Shown here piece after piece: positions 44,622-54,040 of a stretch of 64,000 nt of DNA. Source of the DNA: Microcoleus vaginatus WJT46-NPBG5 (GTDB taxonomy: Bacteria > Cyanobacteriota > Cyanobacteriia > Cyanobacteriales > Oscillatoriaceae); NCBI GenBank assembly GCA_019359355.1, contig JAHHHM010000003.1, positions 186,001 to 250,000 on the forward strand, in the 5' to 3' direction. The position numbers and the translations under genes were made by a program. Below the pieces are notes generated by a model. The model was not told where the DNA came from and ran no database searches. It was given only the letters and a program-made list of their open reading frames with translations. Each line of letters starts with the position of its first letter. Positions within the stretch are counted from its first letter, which is position 1.

Positions 44622-44800
44622 AAGTAAAAAGTGAAAAGCTCTATTTGTAGGATGGGTAACGTGATAGCAAACTCTCAACCCAACCTACGTCATCATTAGT
44701 TTAGTGAGGTTGACCTACTTAACTCCTCTAACACCGGCACCCGATACCCACGCTAGTGCAAAACAGCCAAAGTCTTAGATTTTTTCAACATTAACTGAGC
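44622..44800. repeat. Spacer with imperfect inverted repeat
   Basis: A gtaggatgggt ... acccaacctac inverted repeat spans about 44646-44691, of the dispersed type common in cyanobacterial spacers; a related decayed copy appears after the second paralog near 46465. May serve as a transcription stop. Confidence 0.5.
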
Positions 44801-44909
44801 ATTTACATTTTAAGAGGTGTGCGCTTTATTAACGCAGATCGCAGCACATTTTGGGGTTATTAAGGTAAATTTAAATTATATTTTAAACATCATCGTTAAG
44901 AGAGAAGCA
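44801..44909 (+). repeat. Duplicated leader of the pentapeptide-repeat genes, copy 2
   Basis: Counterpart of 43413-43520, one base longer. It ends at the ATG of the second pentapeptide gene. Confidence 0.85.
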
Positions 44910-46439
44910 ATGGCATCTAATTTACAGCCTGAAAAATTGCTAGAAAGCCTAGAGAGGTGGACACAACTAGAGAGGTGGACACAACTAGGAAATGAAAGTA
45001 TAGAAGTTAATTTGACTGATGAGCAGCTACATTGGGAAATCTACGATTTGCTGGGTGGAGAAAGATTAACACCAGAAACTGTGGAAGCTTTCATGCTTAT
45101 ATTACCTAGGTACCAGATGTATGGAACACCTGTAAAGCTATTGAAGCGTCTGGAGAATTTTTATCTACGGTGGTCTGATGGAGAATTTATTGATGCACCG
45201 GCAGAAAATTTACCTCAGAAAAAGATGCGGTTACTAAAAGAGCAACTGCAAACACAACAGTTAGGACAGCGGCAGGTAGACATTAATACAGGATTGAATC
45301 TAATGGTTTTGCTCTTGATATGGTGGCGGATAATACCCTGGACAAGATCCGGGACATTCTATCCCTGCGGTAAAAAAGAGACTGAAGATTTTAATAATGA
45401 GCGATTGCTTCGCATCATCAGCTACAGCAATTGTTTTGGCATGGGAGTATTCAACACTATAGTTGGCTCATTCCTCAGTCGAGTAAACCTCAGTGGCGCA
45501 AACCTCACTCGCGCAAACCTCACTCGCGCAGACCTCAGGGACGCAAACCTCAGGGACGCAGACCTCAGTCACGCAGACCTCAGTGGTGCAAACCTCTACT
45601 TCGCAGACCTCAGTGGCGCATACCTCTACTTCGCAGACCTCAGGGGCGCATACCTCAATGGCGCAAACTTCAGTGGCACAAACCTCTACTTCGCAGACCT
45701 CAGTGGCGCATACCTCAATGGCGCAAACTTCAGTGACCTCAGGGGCGCATACCTTACTGGCCCGGACTTCACTGGGGCCAACCTCAGTCACGCCAACCTC
45801 AGTCACGCAGACCTCAGGGGCGCAAACCTCAGGGGCGCAAACCTTAGTAGCGCAAACCTCAGGGGCGCCAACCTCAGGGGCGCAAACCTCAATAGCGCAA
45901 ACCTCAATAGCGCAAACCTCAATAGCGCAAACCTCAATAGCGCAAACCTCAATAGCGTAAACCTCGAAAACATTTCCTGGAATAAGTATACGAAGTGGGA
46001 TGATGTGCAATGGTTAGAAATGGCAAATAATACACCGGGTGCCTTAAAGCAACAGTTAGGACTGGAGAACGCAGACTTCAGAGGCGCAGACCTCAGGGGC
46101 GAAAACCTCATTGGCGCAAACTTCAGTAGAGCAAACCTAAGTAGAGCAAACTTCAGTAGAGCAAACCTAAGTAGAGCAAACCTCAGATACGCAAACGTGA
46201 TTCACGCAAATCTAAGTAATGCAAACCTAAGTGGTGCGAACCTAAGTGGCGCAAACCTCATTGGCGCAAACCTCACTCGCGCAAACCTCACAGACGCAAA
46301 CCTCACTCGCGCAAACCTCAGTAGTGCAAACCTCGAAAACATTTCCTGGAATGAGGATACGAACTGGGAGAAGGTGCAAGGGGTGGAGACAGCAAAGAAT
46401 ACACCGGCAGCCTTAAAGCAACAGTTAGGGCTTGGATGA
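44910..46439 (+). CDS. Pentapeptide-repeat protein, copy 2, with two repeat blocks
   Basis: The product has 509 residues from the ATG at 44910 (MASNLQPEKLLESLERW), the position equivalent to copy 1; an upstream frame extension falls in the duplicated leader and is rejected. The N-terminal domain matches copy 1, but with a small duplication (ERWTQLERWTQL). A first pentapeptide block is followed by the cap module ENISWNKYTKWDDV ... ALKQQLGLE. Then a second pentapeptide block follows and a second cap (ENISWNEDTNWEKV ... ALKQQLGLG). It looks like a copy-1-type gene fused in frame to a further repeat block and cap, by internal duplication. Confidence 0.93.
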   Translation: MASNLQPEKLLESLERWTQLERWTQLGNESIEVNLTDEQLHWEIYDLLGGERLTPETVEAFMLILPRYQMYGTPVKLLKRLENFYLRWSDGEFIDAPAENLPQKKMRLLKEQLQTQQLGQRQVDINTGLNLMVLLLIWWRIIPWTRSGTFYPCGKKETEDFNNERLLRIISYSNCFGMGVFNTIVGSFLSRVNLSGANLTRANLTRADLRDANLRDADLSHADLSGANLYFADLSGAYLYFADLRGAYLNGANFSGTNLYFADLSGAYLNGANFSDLRGAYLTGPDFTGANLSHANLSHADLRGANLRGANLSSANLRGANLRGANLNSANLNSANLNSANLNSANLNSVNLENISWNKYTKWDDVQWLEMANNTPGALKQQLGLENADFRGADLRGENLIGANFSRANLSRANFSRANLSRANLRYANVIHANLSNANLSGANLSGANLIGANLTRANLTDANLTRANLSSANLENISWNEDTNWEKVQGVETAKNTPAALKQQLGLG

Positions 46440-46617
46440 AAGTAAAAAGTGAAAACCTTTATTGTAGGATGAGTTTCGCTATCGCTCTACCTATCCCCGC
46501 TGTAATTTAGCAAAGTGAATTAGAAAAGTCTTTTTTAACCCCAGATAAACACAGATGAGTTAAAAGCTTGTATTTAAGACCTACTGGCAATTCAACACTT
46601 TTTCCAGCAATTTAATA

Positions 46618-46670
46618 TCAAAAAAAGCAAAAGCGCTCGCCCTTTTTATGTTACAGAGCGAACGCCTATC
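46618..46670 (-). terminator. Terminator downstream of the PhyH-type gene
   Basis: On the minus strand GCGTTCGC (46665-46658) pairs with GCGAGCGC (46640-46633), including one G-U pair, around a 17-nt loop, and the stem is followed by a T-rich run. It lies 11 bp past the stop of the minus-strand PhyH-type gene, at the right place for a rho-independent terminator. Confidence 0.75.
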
Positions 46671-46680
46671 ACATCATTTC

Positions 46681-47484
46681 TTAGTAAGCAAACGCTTGAT
46701 AAACCTCAACTGCCGGCTTCTCTTCCAGGGATTCAACGATCGGATTGAAGCGCAATAAATGACGGGCGCGTTCCGAAAGTGCATCAAAGGAAGCACGGGG
46801 AATGTGAATGCAAACCTCCGGGCGATATAACCAGCGCCGGCTGTAGCCAATCACCACCATCGGGCGCGGTATTTCTGTGCGGTTAGGAGTGCCTCGGTGA
46901 AGTCCCCGCACATCGCGGATCATCACATCGCCGGCTTTCAGCAAAACCGGCTCTAACTTGATCTCACCCGACTCCAGGCGCTGCAGCCCTTCCGCCTTGG
47001 GGATCATGTGCGTGCCCCGCACTACCTCAAACGGGCCATTTTCCAGCGTCACATCCACGAGTGGAAAGTTAATTGCTAACTGGAATGGCGGCGTTTCTAT
47101 GCCAGCTTCCGGGAAAAGCGGCGGCGCATCTCGGTGCACATCTTGATAGTCAGAACCCAGCAATGGCGTGTCTGTTGCCAACTGGCACATCACCGCATCT
47201 TCGCCCACCAAACGCTCAACCAGCGCCAGTATATCCTCATCTTCATAAATACTGGGATCGGCAAAGGGAGCGTTGAAGGGAAGGGTAACATAATAACGAG
47301 CTGAGCCGCGATTGCGAAGTTTACCTTCGCGCTCGATATGATCGTGTAGCAAGGGCGCAAACGCTTCGCGCCAAACATTCAGTGTTGCGGTGGAAAAGTG
47401 ATCGCGCAACACGCAATAGCCATCGTTCAAAACCGCTTGGGCGAACGAGTCAATTTGTTCTTGATTATACCGTTGTTGCTTCAT
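46681..47484 (-). CDS. Phytanoyl-CoA dioxygenase (PhyH)-family protein
   Basis: The product has 267 residues. It has the Fe(II)/2-oxoglutarate signature: His117 and Asp119 in VHRDAP, His196 in LHRGTPN and a 2-oxoglutarate-binding Arg near residue 207. The double-stranded beta-helix core lies between about 65 and 215. The family hydroxylates diverse small molecules, and substrates in cyanobacteria are mostly unknown. Monocistronic, closed by the terminator at 46618-46670. Confidence 0.88.
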   Translation of the reverse strand: MKQQRYNQEQIDSFAQAVLNDGYCVLRDHFSTATLNVWREAFAPLLHDHIEREGKLRNRGSARYYVTLPFNAPFADPSIYEDEDILALVERLVGEDAVMCQLATDTPLLGSDYQDVHRDAPPLFPEAGIETPPFQLAINFPLVDVTLENGPFEVVRGTHMIPKAEGLQRLESGEIKLEPVLLKAGDVMIRDVRGLHRGTPNRTEIPRPMVVIGYSRRWLYRPEVCIHIPRASFDALSERARHLLRFNPIVESLEEKPAVEVYQAFAY

Positions 47485-47720
47485 ATTTCAATTTTTAGCA
47501 TTTCATTCAGGTTTTGTGGCGTTCTTGAAAGCTAAAAATTGCCGGTTTTAATCAATCGTTACCAAACAGCGAACTCAGCATTTTATTGCTAAGTATTATC
47601 CCTGATTTTAGTTTTTTAACCGAGGGTGCCGGCATTTCTGCTTATTTTGTTAAATTTAGATAAAAATACCTATTAATTTTACAGCAACCTGAGCTATATT
47701 AAACGCTAAGTCGCCAATCT
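47485..47720. other. Spacer upstream of the PhyH-type gene
   Basis: AT-rich, 236 bp, between the minus-strand PhyH-type and nucleotidyltransferase-like genes. It holds the PhyH promoter. Nothing else is visible. Confidence 0.35.
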
Positions 47721-48017
47721 TTAGAAGCTGCGGAGTGCTTCTTGGAGAACCGGCGATTGTAAATATGCTCTCTCAGCTTTCTCCGTTCCCAAATTCACAG
47801 GACAGCCTAAGATATCTTCTAAGTAGTGTTTAACGCGGAAGAATTGAAAGAGTCCGCACGGTTGCTCAAACTTGGCTAAAACGTTTAGATTAATATCACA
47901 ATCAGCTTCATTTCTTGCTTGCCAACCCAGCACGTCTAAAGAGTTCACACCCATTTCTTGAAAATCCTGCCGGTGTGCTGTCACAATTGCTAATAGTTCT
48001 TCGCGCTCTTTCGCCAC
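47721..48017 (-). CDS. MNT-type nucleotidyltransferase with degraded active site
   Basis: The product has 98 residues and matches the minimal nucleotidyltransferase (MNT) family: VNSLDVLGWQARNEADCDIN followed by FEQPCGLFQFFRVKHYLEDILGCPVNLG, which is the usual mid-region. The catalytic GSxxR...SDxD motif has become GWQAR...CDIN, so the Ser and at least one metal-binding Asp are lost. MNT proteins usually pair with a HEPN toxin as an AMPylating antitoxin (established); no HEPN gene is adjacent. It is likely a pseudo-enzyme or a relic of a toxin-antitoxin pair. Confidence 0.78.
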   Translation of the reverse strand: MAKEREELLAIVTAHRQDFQEMGVNSLDVLGWQARNEADCDINLNVLAKFEQPCGLFQFFRVKHYLEDILGCPVNLGTEKAERAYLQSPVLQEALRSF

Positions 48018-48180
48018 CCTCTTTTACCGCTTTTCTGAAACAAATCTATTTTAATGATCTGCAACAGTTTGCCTTGCCGGCACGCGAATCTGCTGTGATT
48101 CTAATTTTTTGGCATTTTTTTCTCGACCGCTGCCGGCTCAATTGTATTAAACCAACTTTGGCAAAATACCGAGAAAAGGT

Positions 48181-48396
48181 TCAAGCTGCAGCAGAAACAT
48201 ATTGAGAACGCAGCAATTCGCGAGATTCCTGCATAACCCGACCTTTCATTGCTTCTTGCTGTAAGGTAATGAAAGCTCTAAAATCTTCCATGCTATACTT
48301 AGTTGTTTGTAAAAGCTGACGTAGCTGTTCTTCGGCTTCAACTGTAAGATAGCCGGTGGCTAACGCTTGTTTAACTATCGGACGGATTCCATTCAT
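48181..48396 (-). CDS. Small conserved cyanobacterial protein
   Basis: The product has 71 residues with a helical pattern: MNGIRPIVKQALATGYLTVEAEEQLRQLL. Proteins of this size and opening are frequent in cyanobacteria; function unknown. It lies 163 bp upstream of the nucleotidyltransferase-like gene on the same strand. It is not a HEPN domain. Confidence 0.6.
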   Translation of the reverse strand: MNGIRPIVKQALATGYLTVEAEEQLRQLLQTTKYSMEDFRAFITLQQEAMKGRVMQESRELLRSQYVSAAA

Positions 48397-48916
48397 TGTT
48401 ACTACCCCCTAAACACCAACTTTCAAAATCTTTGTTAGTTAGTTAAGACCCGCCTCGCATTATATTGTTTCGTAAAGCAGGACAAGTAGGGGCAATCTCT
48501 ATCCAAAGAAACAGCCACAACCGCAGCCGTTTAAAATAAATCTGTCTCAAACTAATACTTATCTACCTTACGCTAGTTGACAAAATCAAGTTTGTTAGTA
48601 TGCTTGCCTTTGCTTTGCGTGCCGGTGCCTTCGAGCATTACGGCATCCAGCGAGGCGAAAAATATATTTTGATAATTTGCAAAACTTGCATGAAGCCGGC
48701 ACCTAACTGACAGGCTCTAATTTATAAGGCGCTTAGTCAAAAGTCAAACTAATATTTTCATCATTAAATATCTATCTTCATTAAATTTAAAATATCAATA
48801 AAATCGCTTTGTGTAGCAATTCTAAATCATTGGTGACCACTCAGAAGAATTACATTGCCTATACATCAGAGTAAAGGCTATATTTTTAGTTTAAATAAAC
48901 TATCCTGATTAAACCT
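48397..48916. other. 520-bp spacer before the SLH/WG gene
   Basis: Two divergent promoters are implied. A 36-codon frame at about 48602 (MLAFALRAGAFEHYGIQRG) is too short and lacks a good ribosome-binding site. No hairpin or RNA stands out. Confidence 0.35.
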
Positions 48917-50563
48917 ATGAAGCTTGAATACATACCGTTAGCTGTGATTTGTTTATGGAGTCCATCGATGGCAACTGCTTTAACCTTTTCTGACGTTCAA
49001 AACCACTGGGCGCAACTCTCAATTGTCAAACTACAAGAGCGAAATTTAATTAGTGGCTATCCGGAGGGAGACTTTCGTCCAGAGGGAACGATTACCCGCG
49101 CTGAATTTGCCGCGATTTTGCTAAAAGCTTTTCCCAATGCCAAGCCGGTTCGCAAGCCGATTAACTTCATAGATGTCCCTAATACTCACTGGGCGTATAA
49201 AGCGATTCAAGCTGCTTCTGAAAATGGTTTTTTTGCCGGCTATCCAGACGGGACATTTAAACCCAATCAAACCCTCCCACGGGTGCAAGCATTAGTCATT
49301 CTTGCCAAGGGTTTGAACTACAGCGCCCCTTCTCCATCTGTGGAAATGCTGAAACAGTATTTTGAGGATGCGACACAAATTCCCGACTATGCAATCAATG
49401 CAGTATCATCTGCGATTTTTGGGAATCTTGTGGTGAATTATCCTAATGTCAAACAATTGAAACCCAATCAAAATGCGACGCGGGGTGAAGTGACAGCATT
49501 AATTGCTCAAGCTTTACAAATTCCAGAGGCAGTTTCTCCGCAGTACATTGCAAGACTGAATTATATCTTGCCGCCGGCACAATCTAGTTGGGCATCAAAT
49601 TTTTCTGAAGGGCTGGCAGCATTCAGTATTGGCACGCTCAATGATATCAAATTTGGTTATGCCGACAAAAACGGAAAAGTGGTTATTCAACCGCAATTTA
49701 CTGCCGGCAATGAGTTTTCAGAAGGGCTAGCAGCCGTCAGAATTGGCGAAAAATTCGGTTATATCGACACCACCGGCAAAATGGTGATTCAGCCACAGTA
49801 TGATATCGCCAAGCCTTTTTCTGAAGGAATTGCCTACGTTCAAATCGATAACAGAGATGCCTATATAGACAAAACCGGCAAGCGCATTAACACTGATTAC
49901 TTTTATAACTGTAAACCCTTTGCCGAAGGATTTGCGGCAGTCGGCATTGTCGAAGGAGATGGCAAATATGGCTATATCGATAAAACCGGCAAAATTGCCA
50001 TCTCTAGTAAATTTGATGAAGCAGACTCGTTTTCAGAAGGACTTGCAAAAGTTAAATTTAATGGGAAAATCGGTTATATCGACACCACCGGCAACTTCGT
50101 CATTCAGCCTGAATATTATGAAGCTGAATCATTTTCCGAAGGATTGGCATCCGTTAAACTCGGCGAGAAATTTGGTTATATCGATAAGACGGGAAAATTT
50201 GTTATTCAGCCCCAATTTACCAGTGCTTGGCCTTTTTCTGAAGGGTTAGCGCCGGTTAACTCTTCTGGCTATATTGACAAAACCGGCAAGATAGCAATTC
50301 CGCAGAAATTTCAACTGGTTGAACCTTTTTCTGAAGGGCTAGCCCTTGTCAGAATTGATCGTCCCGAAGGAATTGGCTACGCCTATGGCTACATCGATAA
50401 AACCGGCAACTATGTCATTTATCCCCAATTTGGGGATGCTGAATCGTTTTCTGAAGGCGTGGCGCGAGTTGCTATTGGCGGAAAATGGCGCAATGAAGAG
50501 TTGGTAGGCAATGGAGTTTTTGAAGGCGGCAAGTTCGTTTATCTTCGCAACCCGCTCAAATAG
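48917..50563 (+). CDS. SLH-domain/WG-repeat surface protein
   Basis: The product has 548 residues with a signal peptide (about 1-22, cleaved near ATA-LTF). Three S-layer-homology motifs occupy about 24-205 (FSDVQNHWAQLSIVKLQERNLISGYPEG and two more). About 225-530 holds some eight WG repeats with the consensus FGYIDKTGKxVIxPQFxxAxxFSEGLAxV. SLH domains anchor to peptidoglycan-linked polysaccharide at the cell envelope; WG repeats form beta-rich arrays of unknown role. Monocistronic, closed by a hairpin terminator. Confidence 0.92.
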   Translation: MKLEYIPLAVICLWSPSMATALTFSDVQNHWAQLSIVKLQERNLISGYPEGDFRPEGTITRAEFAAILLKAFPNAKPVRKPINFIDVPNTHWAYKAIQAASENGFFAGYPDGTFKPNQTLPRVQALVILAKGLNYSAPSPSVEMLKQYFEDATQIPDYAINAVSSAIFGNLVVNYPNVKQLKPNQNATRGEVTALIAQALQIPEAVSPQYIARLNYILPPAQSSWASNFSEGLAAFSIGTLNDIKFGYADKNGKVVIQPQFTAGNEFSEGLAAVRIGEKFGYIDTTGKMVIQPQYDIAKPFSEGIAYVQIDNRDAYIDKTGKRINTDYFYNCKPFAEGFAAVGIVEGDGKYGYIDKTGKIAISSKFDEADSFSEGLAKVKFNGKIGYIDTTGNFVIQPEYYEAESFSEGLASVKLGEKFGYIDKTGKFVIQPQFTSAWPFSEGLAPVNSSGYIDKTGKIAIPQKFQLVEPFSEGLALVRIDRPEGIGYAYGYIDKTGNYVIYPQFGDAESFSEGVARVAIGGKWRNEELVGNGVFEGGKFVYLRNPLK

Positions 50564-50593
50564 TTTTTCCAAGCTAGAGTTTTCATTGATTGG

Positions 50594-50628
50594 GAGACGT
50601 GAAAGAAATTTCGCGTCTCTATTTTTTA
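50594..50628 (+). terminator. Rho-independent terminator of the SLH/WG gene
   Basis: GAGACGTGAAA (50594-50604) pairs with TTTCGCGTCTC (50609-50619) around a GAAA tetraloop with one U-G pair, followed by TATTTTTTA. An 11-bp stem with U-tract is a textbook intrinsic terminator, placed 31 bp after the stop codon. Confidence 0.9.
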
Positions 50629-50868
50629 ATAAACCCGTTGAAATATAGACAGTTTTCAGGTAAAATCTACACAAAATTAATAGTTATTATTCAAAATTAA
50701 CAGCATTGCCAGGAGTTCTCAAAAGCCAGAGAATTAGCAAAGCCTCCAAGAGTTTTCAAAGAAAAAGTAATAAAACGTTGACAAGCAAGATATTTTGGAT
50801 CTGGGTACTCTAGTAGAACGAGACCTATCCATTGCCAATTGATCGCTCAATCTCAGTTAAATCAATCC

Positions 50869-51681
50869 ATGAAATCTTATCTCGCCGCCGCTCTCCAAAT
50901 GACCAGCGTGCCTGACCTGCAAAAAAACCTGGTTCAGGCAGAAGAATTGATTGATCTTGCCGTGCGTCGTGGTGCCGAGTTGGTCAGCTTGCCAGAAAAC
51001 TTCTCCTTCTTAGGAGAAGAAAAGGACAAGATTGCCCAAGCCGAAGAGATCGCGCAGCAGAGTGAAAAATTCCTCAAAACAATGGCTCAGCGCTTTCAGG
51101 TGACAATCGTGGGGGGTGGCTTCCCAGTACCGGAAGACACCGGCAAAGTCTATAACACAGCATTGCTGGTAGATCCCACCGGCACAGAACAGGCTCGGTA
51201 TAAAAAAGTGCACCTGTTTGACGTGAACTTGCCCGATGGCAACACCTATCAAGAATCGAGCACCGTAATGGCCGGCACAGCACTACCGCCGATTTATCCC
51301 TCCGAACATCTCGGTAACATCGGACTCTCGGTTTGTTATGATGTCCGCTTCCCCGAATTGTACCGGCACCTTTCCTACAAAGGCGCGGAAGTTTTATTCG
51401 TCCCTGCCGCCTTCACTGCCTACACCGGCAAAGACCACTGGCAAGTGCTGCTGCAAGCAAGGGCGATTGAAAACACCTGCTATGTCATCGCACCGGCACA
51501 AACAGGCCGGCACTACGCCATGCGCCAATCACACGGCCACGCGATGATCATAGATCCTTGGGGCGTAATTCTCGCCGATGCCGGTGATAGACCCGGAGTG
51601 GCCATTGCCGAAATTGAACCCAGCCGCATTGAGCAAGTGCGCCGGCAAATGCCCTCCCTGCTGCATCGCGTTTTTGTCTAA
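50869..51681 (+). CDS. Carbon-nitrogen hydrolase (nitrilase superfamily)
   Basis: The product has 270 residues from the ATG at 50869 (MKSYLAAALQMTS); the frame opens earlier with a TTG at 50839, which is less likely. The Glu-Lys-Cys triad is visible: Glu in SLPENFSFL, Lys in RYKKVHLFDV and Cys in LSVCYDVRFPELY. The sequence looks like the Nit1/Nit2 omega-amidase group (deaminated glutathione amidase or omega-amidase), but the substrate is not certain. A promoter should lie in the 305-bp gap before it. Confidence 0.9.
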   Translation: MKSYLAAALQMTSVPDLQKNLVQAEELIDLAVRRGAELVSLPENFSFLGEEKDKIAQAEEIAQQSEKFLKTMAQRFQVTIVGGGFPVPEDTGKVYNTALLVDPTGTEQARYKKVHLFDVNLPDGNTYQESSTVMAGTALPPIYPSEHLGNIGLSVCYDVRFPELYRHLSYKGAEVLFVPAAFTAYTGKDHWQVLLQARAIENTCYVIAPAQTGRHYAMRQSHGHAMIIDPWGVILADAGDRPGVAIAEIEPSRIEQVRRQMPSLLHRVFV

Positions 51682-51786
51682 AGCGCCAGAATTAACCAAA
51701 ATTTAGCCCAAGGTGGGCAAGTTGTGGAATTCCACCACAAAGCAGAATTGCCCACCCCATCGCTTTTGACTGGTACATTAAACAGG

Positions 51787-53220
51787 ATGAGTTCTGCGGA
51801 AGTAATGGTTGATGTCATAACCGGGGTGAGCACCTTCATCCCAACTAACTGGAGCCTCGCTGCCGGCTCGCTGTTGCCGGTTCTCGCAGCCGCAACCGAA
51901 CCGGCAACAGAAGCCCAAGGCCCAATGGTACTTGCCGGCGTGCTACTGAGTTTAGTGGTCATATACCTAGCCAGCAAAATCGGTGGAGAATTTTCTAACT
52001 GGCTGGGGTTCCCCCCCGTACTAGGCGAACTGGTTGCTGGGGTCATCGTCGGCGTTTCTGCCTTGCATCTATTGGTATTTCCAGAAGCCGTAGCAGACAG
52101 TTCTGGTTCTGTGATCATCGCTTTGCTTCAAGCCACTGCCGGCCTGACTCCGGAGACAGCAGACGCCACATTTCAAGTTCAGAGCGAAGTCGTCTCAGTT
52201 TTAGCGGAACTGGGTGTGATTGTTCTGCTGTTTGAAATTGGCCTGGAATCGAACTTAAAAGAACTGATAGAAGCCGGGTTTCAAGCAACCCTTGTCGCCG
52301 TTGTCGGGGTGACATTGCCCTTTGTGGCCGGCACCGTCGGGCTAATTACCTTGTTTCATTTCCCGACTGTTCCAGCAGTGTTTGCCGGCGCTGCTTTAAC
52401 CGCCACCAGCATTGGAATCACGTCCAGAGTGCTTACAGAAATTGGAGCGCTCAAATCTAAAGAAGGTCAGATTATCATTGGCGCGGCAGTGATTGATGAC
52501 GTTCTGGGGATTATCATCCTAGCCGTCGTCGCGAGTTTAGCCAAAACCGGCGAAGTGGACGTGTTCAACGTTGTTTATCTGATTATTAGTGCCAGCGTTT
52601 TTCTCGTCGGTGCGATTCTGCTGGGGCGTTTTATCAACCAATCGTTTGTATCACTGGCCGATCAACTGAAAACACGCGGCCAGATCATCATGCCGGCTAT
52701 CATCTTCGCCTTAATTCTGTCTTATATTGGTGCGGCAATCCACTTAGAAGCGATTTTAGGGGCGTTTGCTGCTGGACTCGTTTTAGATGAGACAGACAAG
52801 CGCAAAGAGTTGCAAAAACAGATTATCCCCATTGCCGACATCTTGGTGCCAATCTTTTTTGTAACCGTGGGGGCTAAAACCAATTTAGGCGTTCTCAATC
52901 CAGCCGTTCCCGCGAATCGAGAAGGTTTGATCATTGCAACCTTCCTGATTGTTGTGGCTATTCTGGGTAAAGTGGCTGCCGGTTTCAGCGTCTTTGGTCA
53001 AGAAAAGATCAACCGCTTAGCCATTGGCGTCGGCATGATTCCGCGAGGAGAAGTGGGATTGGTGTTTGCCGCTGTTGGATCAGATAGTGGTGCGCTCTCA
53101 GAAGCCTTAGAAGTCGCGATTATTCTGATGGTGATCTTAACGACCTTTATCGCGCCACCCCTGTTACGGGTTGTCTTTCAACAACCGGCAGTTGCCGACA
53201 GCCCTCAACAATCAGAATAA
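51787..53220 (+). CDS. CPA2-family Na+/H+ (cation/proton) antiporter
   Basis: The product has 477 residues from the ATG at 51787; a GTG at 51724 would add 21 residues and is possible. Twelve to thirteen hydrophobic helices span about 45-465. The ion-binding pair is in AAVIDDVLGIIIL. The opening helix has an LAGVLLSLVVIYLASKIGGE segment and a PPVLGELVAGVIVGV motif typical of CPA2. It resembles the NhaS3-like thylakoid antiporter of cyanobacteria, but the paralog is not settled, so no symbol is given. 105 bp after the nitrilase gene on the same strand. Confidence 0.88.
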   Translation: MSSAEVMVDVITGVSTFIPTNWSLAAGSLLPVLAAATEPATEAQGPMVLAGVLLSLVVIYLASKIGGEFSNWLGFPPVLGELVAGVIVGVSALHLLVFPEAVADSSGSVIIALLQATAGLTPETADATFQVQSEVVSVLAELGVIVLLFEIGLESNLKELIEAGFQATLVAVVGVTLPFVAGTVGLITLFHFPTVPAVFAGAALTATSIGITSRVLTEIGALKSKEGQIIIGAAVIDDVLGIIILAVVASLAKTGEVDVFNVVYLIISASVFLVGAILLGRFINQSFVSLADQLKTRGQIIMPAIIFALILSYIGAAIHLEAILGAFAAGLVLDETDKRKELQKQIIPIADILVPIFFVTVGAKTNLGVLNPAVPANREGLIIATFLIVVAILGKVAAGFSVFGQEKINRLAIGVGMIPRGEVGLVFAAVGSDSGALSEALEVAIILMVILTTFIAPPLLRVVFQQPAVADSPQQSE

Positions 53221-53486
53221 GATTCTCGTAACATCTTCCCCCGTTCTCAGGCGTTGGCCTGGGAGGGTGCGAGGCCGGCCTGGTTTTCTGCGTGATTAGC
53301 CAGTCGCGACAATTTACAATCAACTTCTTAAACCCACCCACCGCAAAAGGCCGCTTCACAAAACGACTGTAGGGGCGCTTCACAAAGCGCCCCTACATAG
53401 AATGAGATAAAATCCAAAGTTAAGTCACCGCATCATTTCCAGACAAGCGCCTAAAAACAAGCGAGTATTTAAAACTTCAAACCGGC
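53221..53486. other. Spacer between convergent antiporter and BON genes
   Basis: No gene. It contains the palindromic repeat at 53368-53397; a decayed half of the same unit (gccgcttcacaaaacgac) precedes it. Confidence 0.5.
53368..53397. repeat. Palindromic repeat between convergent genes
   Basis: TGTAGGGGCGCTT (53368-53380) pairs perfectly with AAGCGCCCCTACA (53385-53397) around a CACA loop. This 13-bp GC-rich palindrome is a dispersed repeat type known from many cyanobacterial genomes. It lies between the convergent antiporter and BON genes and can act as a bidirectional terminator. Confidence 0.85.
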
Positions 53487-53855
53487 CTAGCCTACTTTGA
53501 CTTGATCGGTTTCAACACCCGTAGCACCGTAAGTTGCCTTTGCAATTGACACCAGTTTGTTGAGCTGATCCTGGCTGGGAACGTCCCCTTTTAATACAAC
53601 GGTGCCGCCGGTTTGAGCCACCCAAACTCTGTCTAGGTCAGCGACTTCTGCATCTTCATCAAACGCTAAAGCGACTCGCTTGGCGAGACCACTTTGGTCA
53701 TATTCTCCGCTCAAGCCTAACCGTTCTGGTGGGATATCCGGTGTTTGTGGTGCAGCCGGCACTGTATAACTCTGCTGCGGTTGATCAGGTGCCTGAACGG
53801 TAGCCTGCTGATTCTGTGGTTTTTCCAGCCCAAATAATCTTTTTAACCAACCCAT
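53487..53855 (-). CDS. BON-domain protein
   Basis: The product has 122 residues from the ATG at 53855 (MGWLKRLFGLEKPQN), which has GGAG at a good distance on the minus strand; a TTG five codons earlier is less likely. The N-terminal 60 residues are Pro/Gln-rich and flexible. About 60-122 is a BON domain: a helix (LAKRVALAFDEDAEVADL), then WVAQTGGTVVLKGDVPSQDQLNKL. BON domains usually bind phospholipid or sit in envelope proteins; no signal peptide is obvious here. Function unknown. Confidence 0.75.
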   Translation of the reverse strand: MGWLKRLFGLEKPQNQQATVQAPDQPQQSYTVPAAPQTPDIPPERLGLSGEYDQSGLAKRVALAFDEDAEVADLDRVWVAQTGGTVVLKGDVPSQDQLNKLVSIAKATYGATGVETDQVKVG

Positions 53856-54040
53856 AAGCTTTTTCTCCAATCAGGTTAAACAAAGTTGATACACCAGTGA
53901 TTGAGACTCTGGCTAATCTCCCCCATGATATTGTTAAAAACCTCTGTAATCGCAGGAGGTCAAGTAAAATGATTCTTTAGATAGATATAAGCTGCTTAAA
54001 AGCTCTGGTTGCTCATCCACAGCAGCGTTTCCTGTAACTT

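Noticed and set aside
43941-46111. Overlapping open frames in several frames in the pentapeptide genes
   Set aside because: The 15-bp periodic sequence keeps all frames open; only the A(N/D)LxxA frame has an N-terminal domain, cap module and start site.
48602-48712. 36-codon frame MLAFALRAGAFEHYGIQRG...
   Set aside because: Very short, no ribosome-binding site, no known family.
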